A stretch of DNA of 40,883 nucleotides from an uncultured Ruminococcus sp. (GCA_947627625.1 CANQWR010000016.1:1-40883); one strand, 5' to 3'; shown: positions 7,506 to 16,109, counted from the first letter of the stretch. Notes: a model not told the origin generated them from the sequence alone. Numbers and translations are program-made.

Positions 7506-7648
7506 TGTCAAAAATCCTCCGTTTTTTTCATAAAGGGGGGAAACTGTCCGAAATAAATATTTTTTTCGGGACATTTCCCCTGTTTATATAATGATTATAA
7601 TAATTATTTAATAATTATTATATTATTATAATTAAATTAAAATTAAAA

Positions 7649-9073
7649 TTACTCTCTGCCGCTCCAGCAGTATGTGCAAAGACTGCATTCGGGAAGTCCG
7701 ACAGCCTTTATCTTTCCGCCGAGTGACTGAAATTCGAGAGAAGTGAGTTTCAGTCTTCTGCAAATTTCGTCACGCAGTTTTTTTCCACGCTCCGTAGACG
7801 AATCGCTGTACTCCGCAAGATACTTTACACCCTCTTCACCCTCAAATTCGTCAATAATCTGTCTTGCAATGAGTTCGAGTTCCGAGTGACTTCTTGAGAA
7901 GTTCAGATATTTGCACCCGTACATTATAGGCGGACACGCCGAACGCATATGTACTTCCTTTGCACCGTTTTCGTACAGAAACTCCACTGTTTCACGCATT
8001 TGCGTACCCCTGACAATACTGTCGTCCACAAAGAGAAGTCTCTTGCCCTCAATGAGTTCGTGAACGGGTATCAGCTTCATTTTTGCGACTTTATTACGCA
8101 TACTTTGGTTAGTCGGCATGAAACTTCTGGGCCAGGTGGGAGTATATTTTATAAACGGTCTTGCGAAAGGTATACCGCTTCTGTTTGCGTAACCTATGGC
8201 GTGGGGAGTACCCGAATCGGGAACACCGCAAACGTAGTCCACATCGGGAAGTTTCCCCGCTTTTATGTCGTTTTCAGCCATAATTTCGCCGTTTCGTGTA
8301 CGCATTGTCTCAACGTTCACGCCCTCGTAGACGGCAGTCGGGTAGCCGTAGTAAGTCCACAGGAACGTACATATTTTCATTTTTGAGGGGTCGCCCTCCG
8401 ATATAGTCTCACATGAATCTGAAGTTATGCGGACTATCTCCCCCGCCTGTAGTTCTTTGTAAGTCTTGTAACCGAGTTTCTGGAATGCAAAGGACTCCAT
8501 AGAGACACAGAACCCGTCCCATCTCTGACCGATTATTATAGGCAGTCTGCCGAATTTGTCACGGGAGGCAATTATACAGTCCTCCGTGAGAATTATAAGC
8601 GACATTGTGCCGTCAATTTTGTCCTGAGCGTATCGTATACCGTCAATAAAATTGTCTTTCTGAGCGATAAGTGCACCAATCAGGTCTCCCGAGTTCACAC
8701 TTCCGCTGCTCATGGTCTCAAAACTTGCACAGCCCTTTTCGAGAAGTTCCGCAACAAGAGCGTCTGCATTGCGGATTATTCCCACGGAACAGACCGCATA
8801 CAGCCCGATTTTTGAACGCACAAGAATAGGTTGGGGGTCTGTGTCGCTTATACAGCCTATACATATCTTACCCCGCATATTCATGACATCGGTCTCAAAT
8901 TTAGTCCTGAACGGGGAATTTTCAATGCTGTGGATACTCCTCTGAAAACCAACGTCCGGACAGTATGAAGTCATACCGCCTCTTTTAGTGCCGAGGTGTG
9001 AGTGGTAGTCGGTGCCGTAGAAAACGTCCGTTATGCACTCATTTTTAGAGACTGCTCCGAAAAATCCGCCCAT
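7649..9073 (-). CDS. purF: amidophosphoribosyltransferase with a degenerate glutaminase site
   Basis: PurF makes 5-phosphoribosylamine from PRPP, the first step of purine synthesis. The C-terminal phosphoribosyltransferase half is intact: VCGVPDSGTPHAIGYA, the flexible-loop region ending PRSFMPTNQ, and the PRPP loop LLFVDDSIVRGTQMRE. Four cysteines match positions of the structural [4Fe-4S] cluster in Bacillus-type PurF: KICTF, YGCKY and the C-terminal CSLC. The N-terminal Ntn-glutaminase half is unusual: the protein begins MGGFFGAVSK where the nucleophile Cys is expected, the GHxRYxT motif reads GCISDTDP, and the HNG motif reads SVG. The start is firm: purC ends five bases upstream and supplies the ribosome binding site. 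It may use ammonia, or glutamine through a partner. Confidence 0.93.
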   Translation of the reverse strand: MGGFFGAVSKNECITDVFYGTDYHSHLGTKRGGMTSYCPDVGFQRSIHSIENSPFRTKFETDVMNMRGKICIGCISDTDPQPILVRSKIGLYAVCSVGIIRNADALVAELLEKGCASFETMSSGSVNSGDLIGALIAQKDNFIDGIRYAQDKIDGTMSLIILTEDCIIASRDKFGRLPIIIGQRWDGFCVSMESFAFQKLGYKTYKELQAGEIVRITSDSCETISEGDPSKMKICTFLWTYYGYPTAVYEGVNVETMRTRNGEIMAENDIKAGKLPDVDYVCGVPDSGTPHAIGYANRSGIPFARPFIKYTPTWPRSFMPTNQSMRNKVAKMKLIPVHELIEGKRLLFVDDSIVRGTQMRETVEFLYENGAKEVHMRSACPPIMYGCKYLNFSRSHSELELIARQIIDEFEGEEGVKYLAEYSDSSTERGKKLRDEICRRLKLTSLEFQSLGGKIKAVGLPECSLCTYCWSGRE

Positions 9074-9077
9074 AGCA

Positions 9078-9794
9078 TTATTCTCCCATAAGTCTCTTCA
9101 TTATTTCCTGATATGCCTCTTCAACACCGCCCATATCTCTCCTGAACCTGTCCTTGTCGAGTTTTTCGTGGGTAGTGCTGTCCCAGAAACGGCAGGTGTC
9201 GGGGGAGATTTCGTCGGCGAGAATTATAGTTCCGTCGGAAGTTTTGCCAAATTCGAGTTTGAAGTCTATGAGGTCAATATTGAGACCCTTAAAGAATTTA
9301 ATCATAAATTCATTTACTTTGAAAGCGTAATTCTTTATCGTGTCGAGTTCCTCCTGAGTAGCGAGACCGAGAGCGAGGGCGTAGTAGTCATTTATAAACG
9401 GATCGCCCAGGTCGTCGTTTTTGTAGCTGAATTCAAGAATCGGACAGAGGAGAGCTTTTCCCTCTTCAACGCCCATTCTCTTTGAAAAACTACCTGCTGC
9501 GACGTTCCTGATTATAACTTCAAGCGGTACTATGGAGACTTTTTTTACAACGGTCTCCCTGTCGCTGAGTTCCTCGACAAGGTGAGTGGGAACACCCTCT
9601 TTTTCGAGCATTCTGAACATGAAGTTTGTCATTCTGTTGTTGATAGCACCCTTGCCCGTGATAGTACCCTTTTTCTCACCGTTGAAAGCGGTAGCATCGT
9701 CCTTGTAGTCGACGATTACAAGATCGGGATCGTTTGTGGCGTAGACTTTCTTAGCCTTGCCCTCGTAGAGCTGCTGTGTTTTTTTGATTGACAT
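9078..9794 (-). CDS. purC: SAICAR synthetase
   Basis: PurC ligates aspartate to CAIR using ATP, giving SAICAR, the eighth step counted from PRPP. The 238 residues are the usual bacterial length. Recognisable parts are [53 protein letters not shown] and [15 protein letters not shown], the last two holding catalytic and metal-binding acids. The ATG at 9794 has GGAGG eight bases upstream; a TTG two codons earlier is not needed. Four bases separate its stop from purF. A 98-base stretch upstream separates it from a duplicated purE tail. Confidence 0.97.
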   Translation of the reverse strand: MSIKKTQQLYEGKAKKVYATNDPDLVIVDYKDDATAFNGEKKGTITGKGAINNRMTNFMFRMLEKEGVPTHLVEELSDRETVVKKVSIVPLEVIIRNVAAGSFSKRMGVEEGKALLCPILEFSYKNDDLGDPFINDYYALALGLATQEELDTIKNYAFKVNEFMIKFFKGLNIDLIDFKLEFGKTSDGTIILADEISPDTCRFWDSTTHEKLDKDRFRRDMGGVEEAYQEIMKRLMGE

Positions 9795-9891
9795 TTTCAA
9801 TTCCTCCTGAATTTTTTTGATTGTTGATTTTTGGTTTTTAATTTTAATATATCTGAATCCGCATTTTTCAACACGGACTATCAGCTTTTTT

Positions 9892-9933
9892 TCAGAGTTT
9901 TGCTGTCTCCTCCCGAATAGCGGAGTCCTTTTA
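9892..9933 (-). pseudogene. duplicated 3' end of purE
   Basis: On the minus strand this stretch reads [12 protein letters not shown] followed by a stop, close to the true PurE C-terminus [14 protein letters not shown] at 10131-10170. The DNA match (AATAGCGGAGTCCTTTT) is near exact. It lies just downstream of the DUF6440-like gene, so that gene is bracketed by two copies of the purE end. This is what insertion at the purE 3' end would leave. Confidence 0.7.
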
Positions 9934-9949
9934 TCGGACAGGTAAGCGG

Positions 9950-10144
9950 TTATTTATCTGAAATTTCGTCAATGACTACATTTCCGTTGCTGTCAAGCAG
10001 GGGAGTAAGCCCCGATATTGATGTGCAGATATAGTTGACACCCGTGACGGTATCGACAATAATCTGTATCTCGGATACACCGAAAGTCTGTTTTTCCTTG
10101 ATAACAAATTGTTTACCTTCGTTTTCCTTTTTATAATAAGGCAT
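9950..10144 (-). CDS. DUF6440-like small protein
   Basis: This 64-residue soluble protein has the pattern [30 protein letters not shown] (quoted only as a description: a 'VDxxTGVNY' strand, then 'GLTPLLDxxG'). It resembles the DUF6440 family, small proteins of unknown function often phage-linked or scattered in Firmicutes. Its ATG overlaps the purE end by 14 bases and uses AGGAGG inside purE. The purE 3' end is repeated after its stop, indicating that this gene arrived as an insertion between purE and purC. Confidence 0.7.
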   Translation of the reverse strand: MPYYKKENEGKQFVIKEKQTFGVSEIQIIVDTVTGVNYICTSISGLTPLLDSNGNVVIDEISDK

Positions 10145-10637
10145 TTTTGATTTCCTCCTGAATAGCGGAGTCCTTTTTTCTGACTCCCTCAGCCATTTTT
10201 ATTTTTTCATCTGCTAATTTTTTAGCAAGTTCGTCATCTGAAATTGCAAGCATCTGAACGGCGAGTATAGCCGCATTTTTTGCACCGTTCACGCCCACCG
10301 TTGCGACAGGTACTCCCGGGGGCATCATAACTGTGGACAGAAGAGCGTCAATGCCGTCAAGTACGGACGACTTCATAGGTACACCTATCACGGGGAGAGT
10401 GGTGTGACCTGCCACAACTCCCGCAAGGTGTGCGGACATTCCCGCACAGCATATTATCACACCGAAATCGTTTTCAACGGCTTTTTCGACAAATTCGCAC
10501 ACATCATCGGGAGTTCTGTGTGCGGACATAATTCTGCACTCAAATTCGACACCGTATTTTTTGAGTTCGGTGAGGGCTGATTTTACGACAGGGAAATCGC
10601 TGTCGCTGCCCATTATTACAGCAACTTTTTTTGACAT
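10131..10637 (-). CDS. purE: N5-carboxyaminoimidazole ribonucleotide mutase
   Basis: PurE moves the carboxyl group of N5-CAIR to give CAIR, the seventh step of purine synthesis. The 168 residues include VIMGSDSDFPVV (phosphate loop), the catalytic-His segment MSAHRTPDDV, and AGMSAHLAGVVAGHTTLPVI. This pattern fits the class I bacterial enzyme, which normally works with PurK (not in this window). The ATG follows AAGGAGA. It is the first gene of the minus-strand purine series; no guanine riboswitch or PurR-like box could be recognised in the short leader before the GC-rich repeat. Confidence 0.96.
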   Translation of the reverse strand: MSKKVAVIMGSDSDFPVVKSALTELKKYGVEFECRIMSAHRTPDDVCEFVEKAVENDFGVIICCAGMSAHLAGVVAGHTTLPVIGVPMKSSVLDGIDALLSTVMMPPGVPVATVGVNGAKNAAILAVQMLAISDDELAKKLADEKIKMAEGVRKKDSAIQEEIKNALL

Positions 10638-10675
10638 AGTTCATTCTCCTTAAATAATAATTTATTTTGTGTGAC

Positions 10676-11090
10676 CGGGGGCGAGGTTTGTTTCATGCGT
10701 GGGAATAATCATGGGGGTTCGGGGGGATTCTTCCCCCCGATGGGGGTCTGGGGGCAACGCCCCCAGTGGGGGTTCAGGGGGCAACGCCCCCTGCCCCTCA
10801 TCGTTGCCTTGTGGGAGGCTCCGCCCCCCACTCCCCCCGCCAAAGGGGGAAACCCCCTTTGGAAACCCGTGATTAGATATTTAGGTTTTATTTCATACCA
10901 AAATGTAGTTCAGAGAGTGAAATTCTCTGTCCCAATTTTTTCCTCTGTGAGAATAATCATGGGGGGTTCGGGGGCGGGGTATGGGGTGTCCCCATTTTCA
11001 AATCCCCCCGACGGGGGTTTGGGGGCAGAGCCCCCAATGGGGGTTCAGGGGGTGAAACCCCCTGCCCCTTATCGTTCCACTAAAAAGCCC
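10676..11090 (+). repeat. GC-rich modular intergenic repeat, block 2 (two units)
   Basis: Fills the gap of nearly 470 bases upstream of purE. Unit one starts at about 10700 (GGGAATAATCATGGGGG), runs through G6-ATTCTT-C6 and several GGGGGC/GCCCCC hairpins, and includes the flank CTTTGGAAACCCGTGATTAG. Unit two starts at about 10950 (GAGAATAATCATGGGGGG) and ends CCCCTTATCGTTC at about 11075. No gene is supported here. A promoter for purE must lie in or near this block, but none is visible. Confidence 0.88.
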
Positions 11091-11105
11091 CCAATATCAC
11101 ACTTC

Positions 11106-11732
11106 TTAAAAATATTCTATACCGACATTCTCACAGTCGTCAAAGGCGTTTTCGGAGACCTCCGCTTTTTTCGGAACTCTGATTTTTTTAAGCCCTTTGC
11201 AGCCAAAAAACGCACAGTCACCAATCACAGACACACTCTCGGGGAGGTCTATATATTCAAGGCTCTCACAGCCCTGAAAGGCACTCTCACTGATTTCCTC
11301 TAAATTTTGGGGAATATTTATATTTTTCAGATTTCTGCACTCTAAAAACGTGTCCATCCAGATTTCGGCAAGGGCGGACGGAAGTCTCACGCTTATGAGA
11401 TTTGAACAGTACGAAAAGCACGCAAAATCGGCAATTAAAACGCTGTCGGGGATAACTGTTTCCGTTAGATTTTTACAGTACTCAAAGACTTCAAATCCAA
11501 TATCCGTGACACCATCGGGAATATTTATCTTTGTGAGATTTTCGCAGTGGCTGAAAGCTCTGCTGTCTATTTCCGTTAGAGTTTCGGGGAGAATTATTTC
11601 TTTAAGATTTTTGCACCCGCTGAAAGCCTCAAAGCCTATTTTTGTGACGCCATCGGGGACTTGCACGACTCCCGAATCGAATAGGCTTTTTTTGTACCTG
11701 ATGAGCACGCCGTTTTCGATTTTCATACCCAT
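11106..11732 (-). CDS. BspA-like leucine-rich-repeat protein (short)
   Basis: The roughly 208-residue protein consists mostly of about seven LRR_5 (BspA/TpLRR) units of about 23 residues, with the pattern AFxxCxxLxxIxIPxxVxxIG, for example FSGCKNLKEIILPETLTEI. It has no signal peptide, sortase motif or membrane helix, so it may be cytoplasmic or exported by an unrecognised route. The ATG at 11732 is chosen; GGAGG is 15 bases upstream, which is rather far, and an in-frame TTG at 11765 would overlap the neighbouring gene. It follows the larger LRR gene by 20 bases and is probably co-transcribed. LRR_5 domains usually mediate protein binding. Confidence 0.85.
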   Translation of the reverse strand: MGMKIENGVLIRYKKSLFDSGVVQVPDGVTKIGFEAFSGCKNLKEIILPETLTEIDSRAFSHCENLTKINIPDGVTDIGFEVFEYCKNLTETVIPDSVLIADFACFSYCSNLISVRLPSALAEIWMDTFLECRNLKNINIPQNLEEISESAFQGCESLEYIDLPESVSVIGDCAFFGCKGLKKIRVPKKAEVSENAFDDCENVGIEYF

Positions 11733-11751
11733 GATATATTTAATATACCTC

Positions 11752-12888
11752 CTACATAAAGTCAAGAAATTTTATAAAAACTCTTAAAATATTTTTCCCG
11801 ATATTTTTGACAGAATTTTTTTCATCATCGGACAGCGGAGGAGCAAACTCCCTGAACTTCAGGAAATTTTCGGCATTTGGGGAGTTTTCAAAGGCGTTTT
11901 CGGGGAATTTAGTATCTTTTGGAAAAATAACTCTTTTGAGACTTACGCAGTCCGCAAAAGCGTGGTCCTCCACAATCGGACCGAAACTCTGTTCGGGGAT
12001 TATTATTTCCGTGAGACTTGCACAACCCCTGAAAGATTCTCTGCCCATCACTAAAATTTCGCCCGCAATTGTGACTTTTTTCAGATTTCCGCACCCTTCG
12101 AAAGTCTCGGATAAAATTCGGCAGACGTTCACGGGAATGACTATGTGTTCAAGGTTTTCACAGCCCGAAAAAGTCCCGTAGCCGATTTCTCTGACACTGT
12201 AGAAAGGAAGTCTTATTTCACGGAGATTTTTGCAGTTTTTGAAAGCGTCGAACTCTATTTTTTTAATGCCGTCGGGGATAAGAATGGAGTAAAGACTATC
12301 GCAGTTTTCAAATAGACTGTCGCCGATAATTTCAATATTTTTATTTTCGGAAAAATCTACATTTCGGAGTTCCCCACAGCCCGAAAAAGCACTGCACCCG
12401 ATTGAGTTTACAGTTTGGGGAATTTTGATTTCAGGTAAATTTTTGCAGTACGCAAAGGCGAAATTTCCTATTTTGAGTAAATTTTCGGGTAGTTTCACGC
12501 TTTTCAAAGAGTGACAGCCGAAAAAAGCTTTTTCGGGTATCTCCCGAACACTGTCGGGGATAGTAATATTTTCGAGACTTTTGCAGTTTTCAAAAGCCGA
12601 TTTACCTATTTTTAATAAACTTTCGGGGAGCCTTATTTCTTTGAGATTTACACAGTCCGAAAAAGCACTGTCTTCTATTTTGGTGACACTTTCGGGTATC
12701 GTCACGCTTTCGATGTGACGGCAGTTTTTGAACGCTTTCGCACCTATCTCCCGAACGCCCTCGGGCACTGTGATTTCGGTTATAATATTATTTTCAACTC
12801 CCGTTTCGTCAAACTCCCCACGCCCTCTGTACCCGACAAGTACGCCGTCTTTTATATCAAATATTTCGGACATATTATACATATTCAT
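11752..12888 (-). CDS. BspA-like leucine-rich-repeat protein (long)
   Basis: A 378-residue protein of about twelve LRR_5 units (AFxxCxxLxxIxIPxSVxxIG), preceded by a short cap (DIKDGVLVGYRGRGEFDETG) and ending in an irregular, partly helical tail (KNIGKNILRVFIKFLDF). It has no visible signal peptide or cell-wall anchor. The cap resembles that of the downstream LRR gene (KIENGVLIRYKKSLFDSG), so the two are paralogs. It lies seven bases after the WG-repeat gene. Such proteins are often adhesins when exported; without an export signal that role is not supported here. Confidence 0.87.
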   Translation of the reverse strand: MNMYNMSEIFDIKDGVLVGYRGRGEFDETGVENNIITEITVPEGVREIGAKAFKNCRHIESVTIPESVTKIEDSAFSDCVNLKEIRLPESLLKIGKSAFENCKSLENITIPDSVREIPEKAFFGCHSLKSVKLPENLLKIGNFAFAYCKNLPEIKIPQTVNSIGCSAFSGCGELRNVDFSENKNIEIIGDSLFENCDSLYSILIPDGIKKIEFDAFKNCKNLREIRLPFYSVREIGYGTFSGCENLEHIVIPVNVCRILSETFEGCGNLKKVTIAGEILVMGRESFRGCASLTEIIIPEQSFGPIVEDHAFADCVSLKRVIFPKDTKFPENAFENSPNAENFLKFREFAPPLSDDEKNSVKNIGKNILRVFIKFLDFM

Positions 12889-12895
12889 AAAAATC

Positions 12896-13996
12896 TCACG
12901 TTTTGTGCTTTATATCTGTCTCGGAGGAAGGTTGTGTTTCGGTGGGTTTTTCGGGGTTTTCTTTTTCGGGAGCAGGGTACTCCGGGGACGAGAGGAGAAA
13001 TTTTCCCGATACTGCCGATAAGTTACTCACCGAATTTCCCGTGAAATTCATTTCAGCCTTGTATCTGTCACGGAGATTCTGTCTCTTTCCCATTTCGTCA
13101 GTATACGTTATTTCTGTCTCTGTCACTATCGAAACGGCAAAAATTTCCGTTCCGTCCTCAGCCTTTGTGGAGTAGAGATATATCTGTGATATGCCGAGCA
13201 TTTTCTTTTCAAGAACTTTGTGGTCGTCGGTGAACAGTTGCTGGAAACTGTTTCTGCTGCCTGTAGTTATATCCGAGAGAATGTCGTCATTGCCAGTGTA
13301 GGCGAAACGCAGGTATTTTGCGGTGTAGGCGGATATTTTCTCAATCATTTCGGGACTCAGTTTTGACAAAAGAACTCTGCTTGATACGTTTATATCATAT
13401 CGGCAGCCAAGTGTCACTCCGTGGACAGACGCATTTTTGAACAGGAGATTTTCTCCGTCGGAGGAAAAGACATATTCTCCCGAATTGCTGTGCAGAGTTA
13501 TGTCGCTGTCGTCCGCACTGAAGTCCTCCCAAGTTTCACGGAACATCGGTACAAAATCGCTGTCATAGATTACATAGTCACCCTTGTCACAGGTACACGC
13601 ACAGAATATCACAACGCCGTGGCAGTTGTATTTTACTATACTGTCATATATAAACGGTATGACGATATTCCCCTCATAGTCGATACAGCCCGTGAAAGTC
13701 TCCCCGCCTATTTCGGCGGAAGCTATGCAGCAGGAGTCATTTGCAAAGGATATATTTTTCCATTCAGGTGCGACGATTATCCTGTTTCTGCTGTCGGCAA
13801 TTCCGTACAGACCAACGCTGTTTTGGAATATTGTGTTGCCGTCGGAATCCGAACTGACGGTGCGGTCTATTTCTGCTTGATTATTGTGGATGGAGGTCTC
13901 CTCGGGTGAGGACAGGTAGAATTTGGTGACAGCACCGGTCAGTATTATCAGGACTACAAACAGTACAGATACAAGAAGCCTTGTGTGCTTGTTCAA
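12896..13996 (-). CDS. membrane-anchored WG-repeat-like protein
   Basis: A 366-residue protein with one N-terminal membrane anchor (about residues 7-29) and an outside domain. Residues 60-130 resemble WG/KWG beta-repeats (GLYGIADSRNRIIVAPEW; GCIDYEGNIVIPFIYDSI). The middle (about 200-330) is an unassigned domain, and the C-terminal 35 residues are a Pro/Glu/Lys/Thr tail. The start is probably TTG at 13996 with AAGGAG about twelve bases upstream; no ATG fits. It leads a three-gene minus-strand unit with the two LRR genes, which suggests a shared cell-surface or binding role, though that is inference only. Confidence 0.78.
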   Translation of the reverse strand: MNKHTRLLVSVLFVVLIILTGAVTKFYLSSPEETSIHNNQAEIDRTVSSDSDGNTIFQNSVGLYGIADSRNRIIVAPEWKNISFANDSCCIASAEIGGETFTGCIDYEGNIVIPFIYDSIVKYNCHGVVIFCACTCDKGDYVIYDSDFVPMFRETWEDFSADDSDITLHSNSGEYVFSSDGENLLFKNASVHGVTLGCRYDINVSSRVLLSKLSPEMIEKISAYTAKYLRFAYTGNDDILSDITTGSRNSFQQLFTDDHKVLEKKMLGISQIYLYSTKAEDGTEIFAVSIVTETEITYTDEMGKRQNLRDRYKAEMNFTGNSVSNLSAVSGKFLLSSPEYPAPEKENPEKPTETQPSSETDIKHKT

Positions 13997-14033
13997 ATCG
14001 GGCTGACACTCCTTTCGTTATTGCCTTACGGCT

Positions 14034-14430
14034 TTGGATTTGGGGGGCGTTGCCCCCCAAGCCCCCCACAAGGGGGGTGTAACCCCCCTTGACCCCCAAA
14101 ATTGAAACAGTAGAAGATTGTCATGGGGGGTCTGGGGGCAAAGCCCCCTGCCCCTTATCGTTCTTAAAATTTTGGGACTTCCCCCATATTCCAAAATTCA
14201 AACAGTAGAATATCATGGGGGGTTCGGGGGGATACTTCCCCCCGACGGGGTCAAGGGGCGGAGCCCCTTGTGGGGGTCTGGGGGCAAAGCCCCCAGTGAC
14301 TTAAAACAGGGGGTTTGGGGGGCGAAGCCCCCCAACAGCCCACCAATCTAACAAAAACTTTCAAAAAAATATAATTTTAAGAAAATTATTTTTTGGGGCG
14401 AAGCCCTCTGCCCCTTATCGTTCCAATTAA
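14034..14430 (+). repeat. GC-rich modular intergenic repeat, block 3
   Basis: This block fills most of the gap of about 500 bases between the WG-repeat gene and the glycosyltransferase. It has a reverse-like leading part (GGGGGGCGTTGCCCCCC), two forward units that each begin with an AACAGTAGAA flank (about 14107 and 14200), and an embedded AT-rich hairpin module (14363-14394). Two end tags CCCCTTATCGTTC are present (about 14151 and 14411). No gene is supported. Confidence 0.87.
14363..14394 (+). repeat. AT-rich palindromic module, copy 1
   Basis: ATAATTTT-AAG-AAAATTAT flanked by A-run and T-run forms a hairpin of about 15 bp, followed by TGGGG. The same 32-base module recurs at 15798-15829 and, inverted, at 18632-18663, always within a GC-rich repeat block. 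Confidence 0.8.
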
Positions 14431-14499
14431 AATTTGTACGAAGTCCCCAATTGACTTTGGAGCAGTCCCCTCAAAAAATATTCCGAAATAGTAATTTTT

Positions 14500-15447
14500 T
14501 TACTTTTTCTTTTTTGCCCTGTAGGATTCGTCCGTCTCACCCGCAATGTAGACGGGACGCTTTTTCGTCTCCATGTAGGTTTTGCCGAGGTACATTCCGA
14601 GTATACCCGTAGATGCAAGCTGAAATGCACCTGTCAGGAGAGTTGTCGCAACGGAAGCAAGCTGTGAGCCTTTTTTTGCGAAAAGCGACATGATAAGCAG
14701 TACAAAGCCGAGAGTTCCGCATATGATTGCGAGGAATATCGAGAACGCCAGCGGGACTGTCGAGAAAGCCATTATTCCCTCAAGGGAGTACTTGAAAAGT
14801 CCCCAGAATGACCAAGAGGACGTTCCGACAGGTCTCTCAACGTTCTCATAGGGCATATATTTTACTTTGAACCCTACCCAGCTGAATATGCCCTTTGAGA
14901 ACCTGTTGTACTCAGACATTTCGAGAACTGCGTCTACCATCTGTCTGGACATAAAGCGGAAATCCTGTGCACCGTCGACAATTTCGGTCTGTGAGATTTT
15001 GTTCATGATTTGGTAGAATTTCCTTGCGAACCACGAACGTATTTTTGACTCACCCTTACGGCTTGTACGCCTTGTTGTCGCACAGTCGTACTCACCGTCT
15101 TTTACATAGCTGTACATCTCGGGCAGAAATGCGGGCGGGTGTTGCAAATCGGCGTCCATCACAACGACAAAATCGCCCTTTGAGTTTTTAAGACCCGCAT
15201 ATATTCCCGACTCCTTGCCGAAATTTCTTGAAAAAGAGATATATCTGACTCTGCTGTCTCTGTCGGCGAGGGAGTGGAATATTTCGAGAGTTTTGTCTTT
15301 TGAACCGTCGTTTACAAATAGAAATTCAAAAGACAGGTCGCCGTACTGTCTGGACATCTCGTCCGTGACTTTCGTTATCTCCTTGTAAAACATCGGGAGG
15401 ACTTCCTCCTCGTTGTAGCACGGAACTACTATTGAAATAAGTTTCAA
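14500..15447 (-). CDS. family 2 glycosyltransferase, GtrB/DPM1-like
   Basis: This protein transfers a sugar from a nucleotide donor, probably onto an undecaprenyl-phosphate carrier at the cytoplasmic face of the membrane. The 315 residues start with the GT-A fold (ISIVVPCYNEEEVLP), with DGSKDKT, the metal-binding VVVMDADLQHPP (DxD-like) and the QDFRFMSRQ segment. Two C-terminal membrane helices follow (about residues 235-260 and 270-290). The start is probably TTG at 15447 with GGAGG nine bases upstream; the open frame runs further up through the repeat block but without protein-like sequence. GtrB-type enzymes usually serve O-antigen or wall-polymer glucosylation; the acceptor here is unknown. 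Confidence 0.92.
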   Translation of the reverse strand: MKLISIVVPCYNEEEVLPMFYKEITKVTDEMSRQYGDLSFEFLFVNDGSKDKTLEIFHSLADRDSRVRYISFSRNFGKESGIYAGLKNSKGDFVVVMDADLQHPPAFLPEMYSYVKDGEYDCATTRRTSRKGESKIRSWFARKFYQIMNKISQTEIVDGAQDFRFMSRQMVDAVLEMSEYNRFSKGIFSWVGFKVKYMPYENVERPVGTSSWSFWGLFKYSLEGIMAFSTVPLAFSIFLAIICGTLGFVLLIMSLFAKKGSQLASVATTLLTGAFQLASTGILGMYLGKTYMETKKRPVYIAGETDESYRAKKKK

Positions 15448-15494
15448 TTCAATAAGCCTCCTTTTTACCCGATATAGGTGGTTAAATTTATTTG

Positions 15495-15860
15495 CCTTAC
15501 GGCATTGGGATTCTTGTGGGGGGCTCTGCCCCCCACTCCCCCCGCCAAAGGGGGAAACCCCCTTTGGAAACCCGTGATTAGATAGTTTCAGTTCTGCGAC
15601 TATTGATTTAGTTAAGTAACAGTAAAACTTGCCTAAGCCCATCATGGGGGGTTCGGGGGGCGGGGTATGGGGTGTCCCCATTTTCAAATCACCCCCCGAC
15701 GGGGGTTCAGGGGGCGAAGCCCCCTGCCCCTTAGACTTAAAAACAGGGGGTTTGGGGGGCGTAGCCCCCCAACAGCCCGCAGCCTAAAAAAATTTCCAAA
15801 AAAATATAATTTTAAGAAAATTATTTTTTGGGGTTCAGGGGGAAACCCTCAGTCTGAACA
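15495..15860 (+). repeat. GC-rich modular intergenic repeat, block 4
   Basis: This block contains the CTTTGGAAACCCGTGATTAG flank (about 15562), a unit start at about 15642 (ATCATGGGGGGTTCGGGGGG), the variant centre GGGGTATGGGGTGTCCCC shared with block 2, and an AT-rich palindrome (15798-15829). The remaining bases to about 16080 are AT-rich and hold nothing recognisable apart from the promoter at 16081-16109. Confidence 0.86.
15798..15829 (+). repeat. AT-rich palindromic module, copy 2
   Basis: Essentially identical to copy 1, with the AAG-loop hairpin between A- and T-runs, again following a GGGGGGCG...CCCCCC hairpin and an ACAGCCC tag. Confidence 0.8.
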
Positions 15861-16080
15861 GTCCACTTCAATCGGGATTTTTTGATAATACAATATAATT
15901 ATACAACAAATCATTTCCGACTTCAAGAGAAAAATAATATTTTCTGAAACTTTTATTTGCACGGGCTTGGAATTGACTTTTTGACGGGACGTTTTCACCA
16001 AATAAAAATATCAACATTTAGTTAATATCCATAAAAATATTTTTCGGGGTATAATTTTAATATTTATTTTTTAGAAACTG

Positions 16081-16109
16081 TTGATTTTTTTCTCTGTATA
16101 AGTTATAAT
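16081..16109 (+). promoter_or_regulatory. sigma-A promoter of the disordered-repeat protein gene
   Basis: TTGATT (16081-16086), a 17-base spacer and a perfect TATAAT (16104-16109). Transcription would begin near 16116, leaving a leader of about 60 bases before the AGGAG site of the ATG at 16178. Confidence 0.7.

Noticed and set aside
7574-7648. Terminator between purF and purM
   Set aside because: The gap is AT-only with weak palindromes and no GC stem, so it cannot be called a terminator.
10638-10700. Guanine riboswitch or PurR-type operator before purE
   Set aside because: The leader before the ATG is very short and no conserved riboswitch core was seen; the GC-rich repeat begins almost at once.
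10671-11303. Open reading frame across repeat block 2 giving a Gly/Pro-rich protein
   Set aside because: It is read through GC-rich repeats, has no ribosome site, and overlaps the antisense of an LRR gene. Similar Gly/Pro-rich frames appear in every repeat block.
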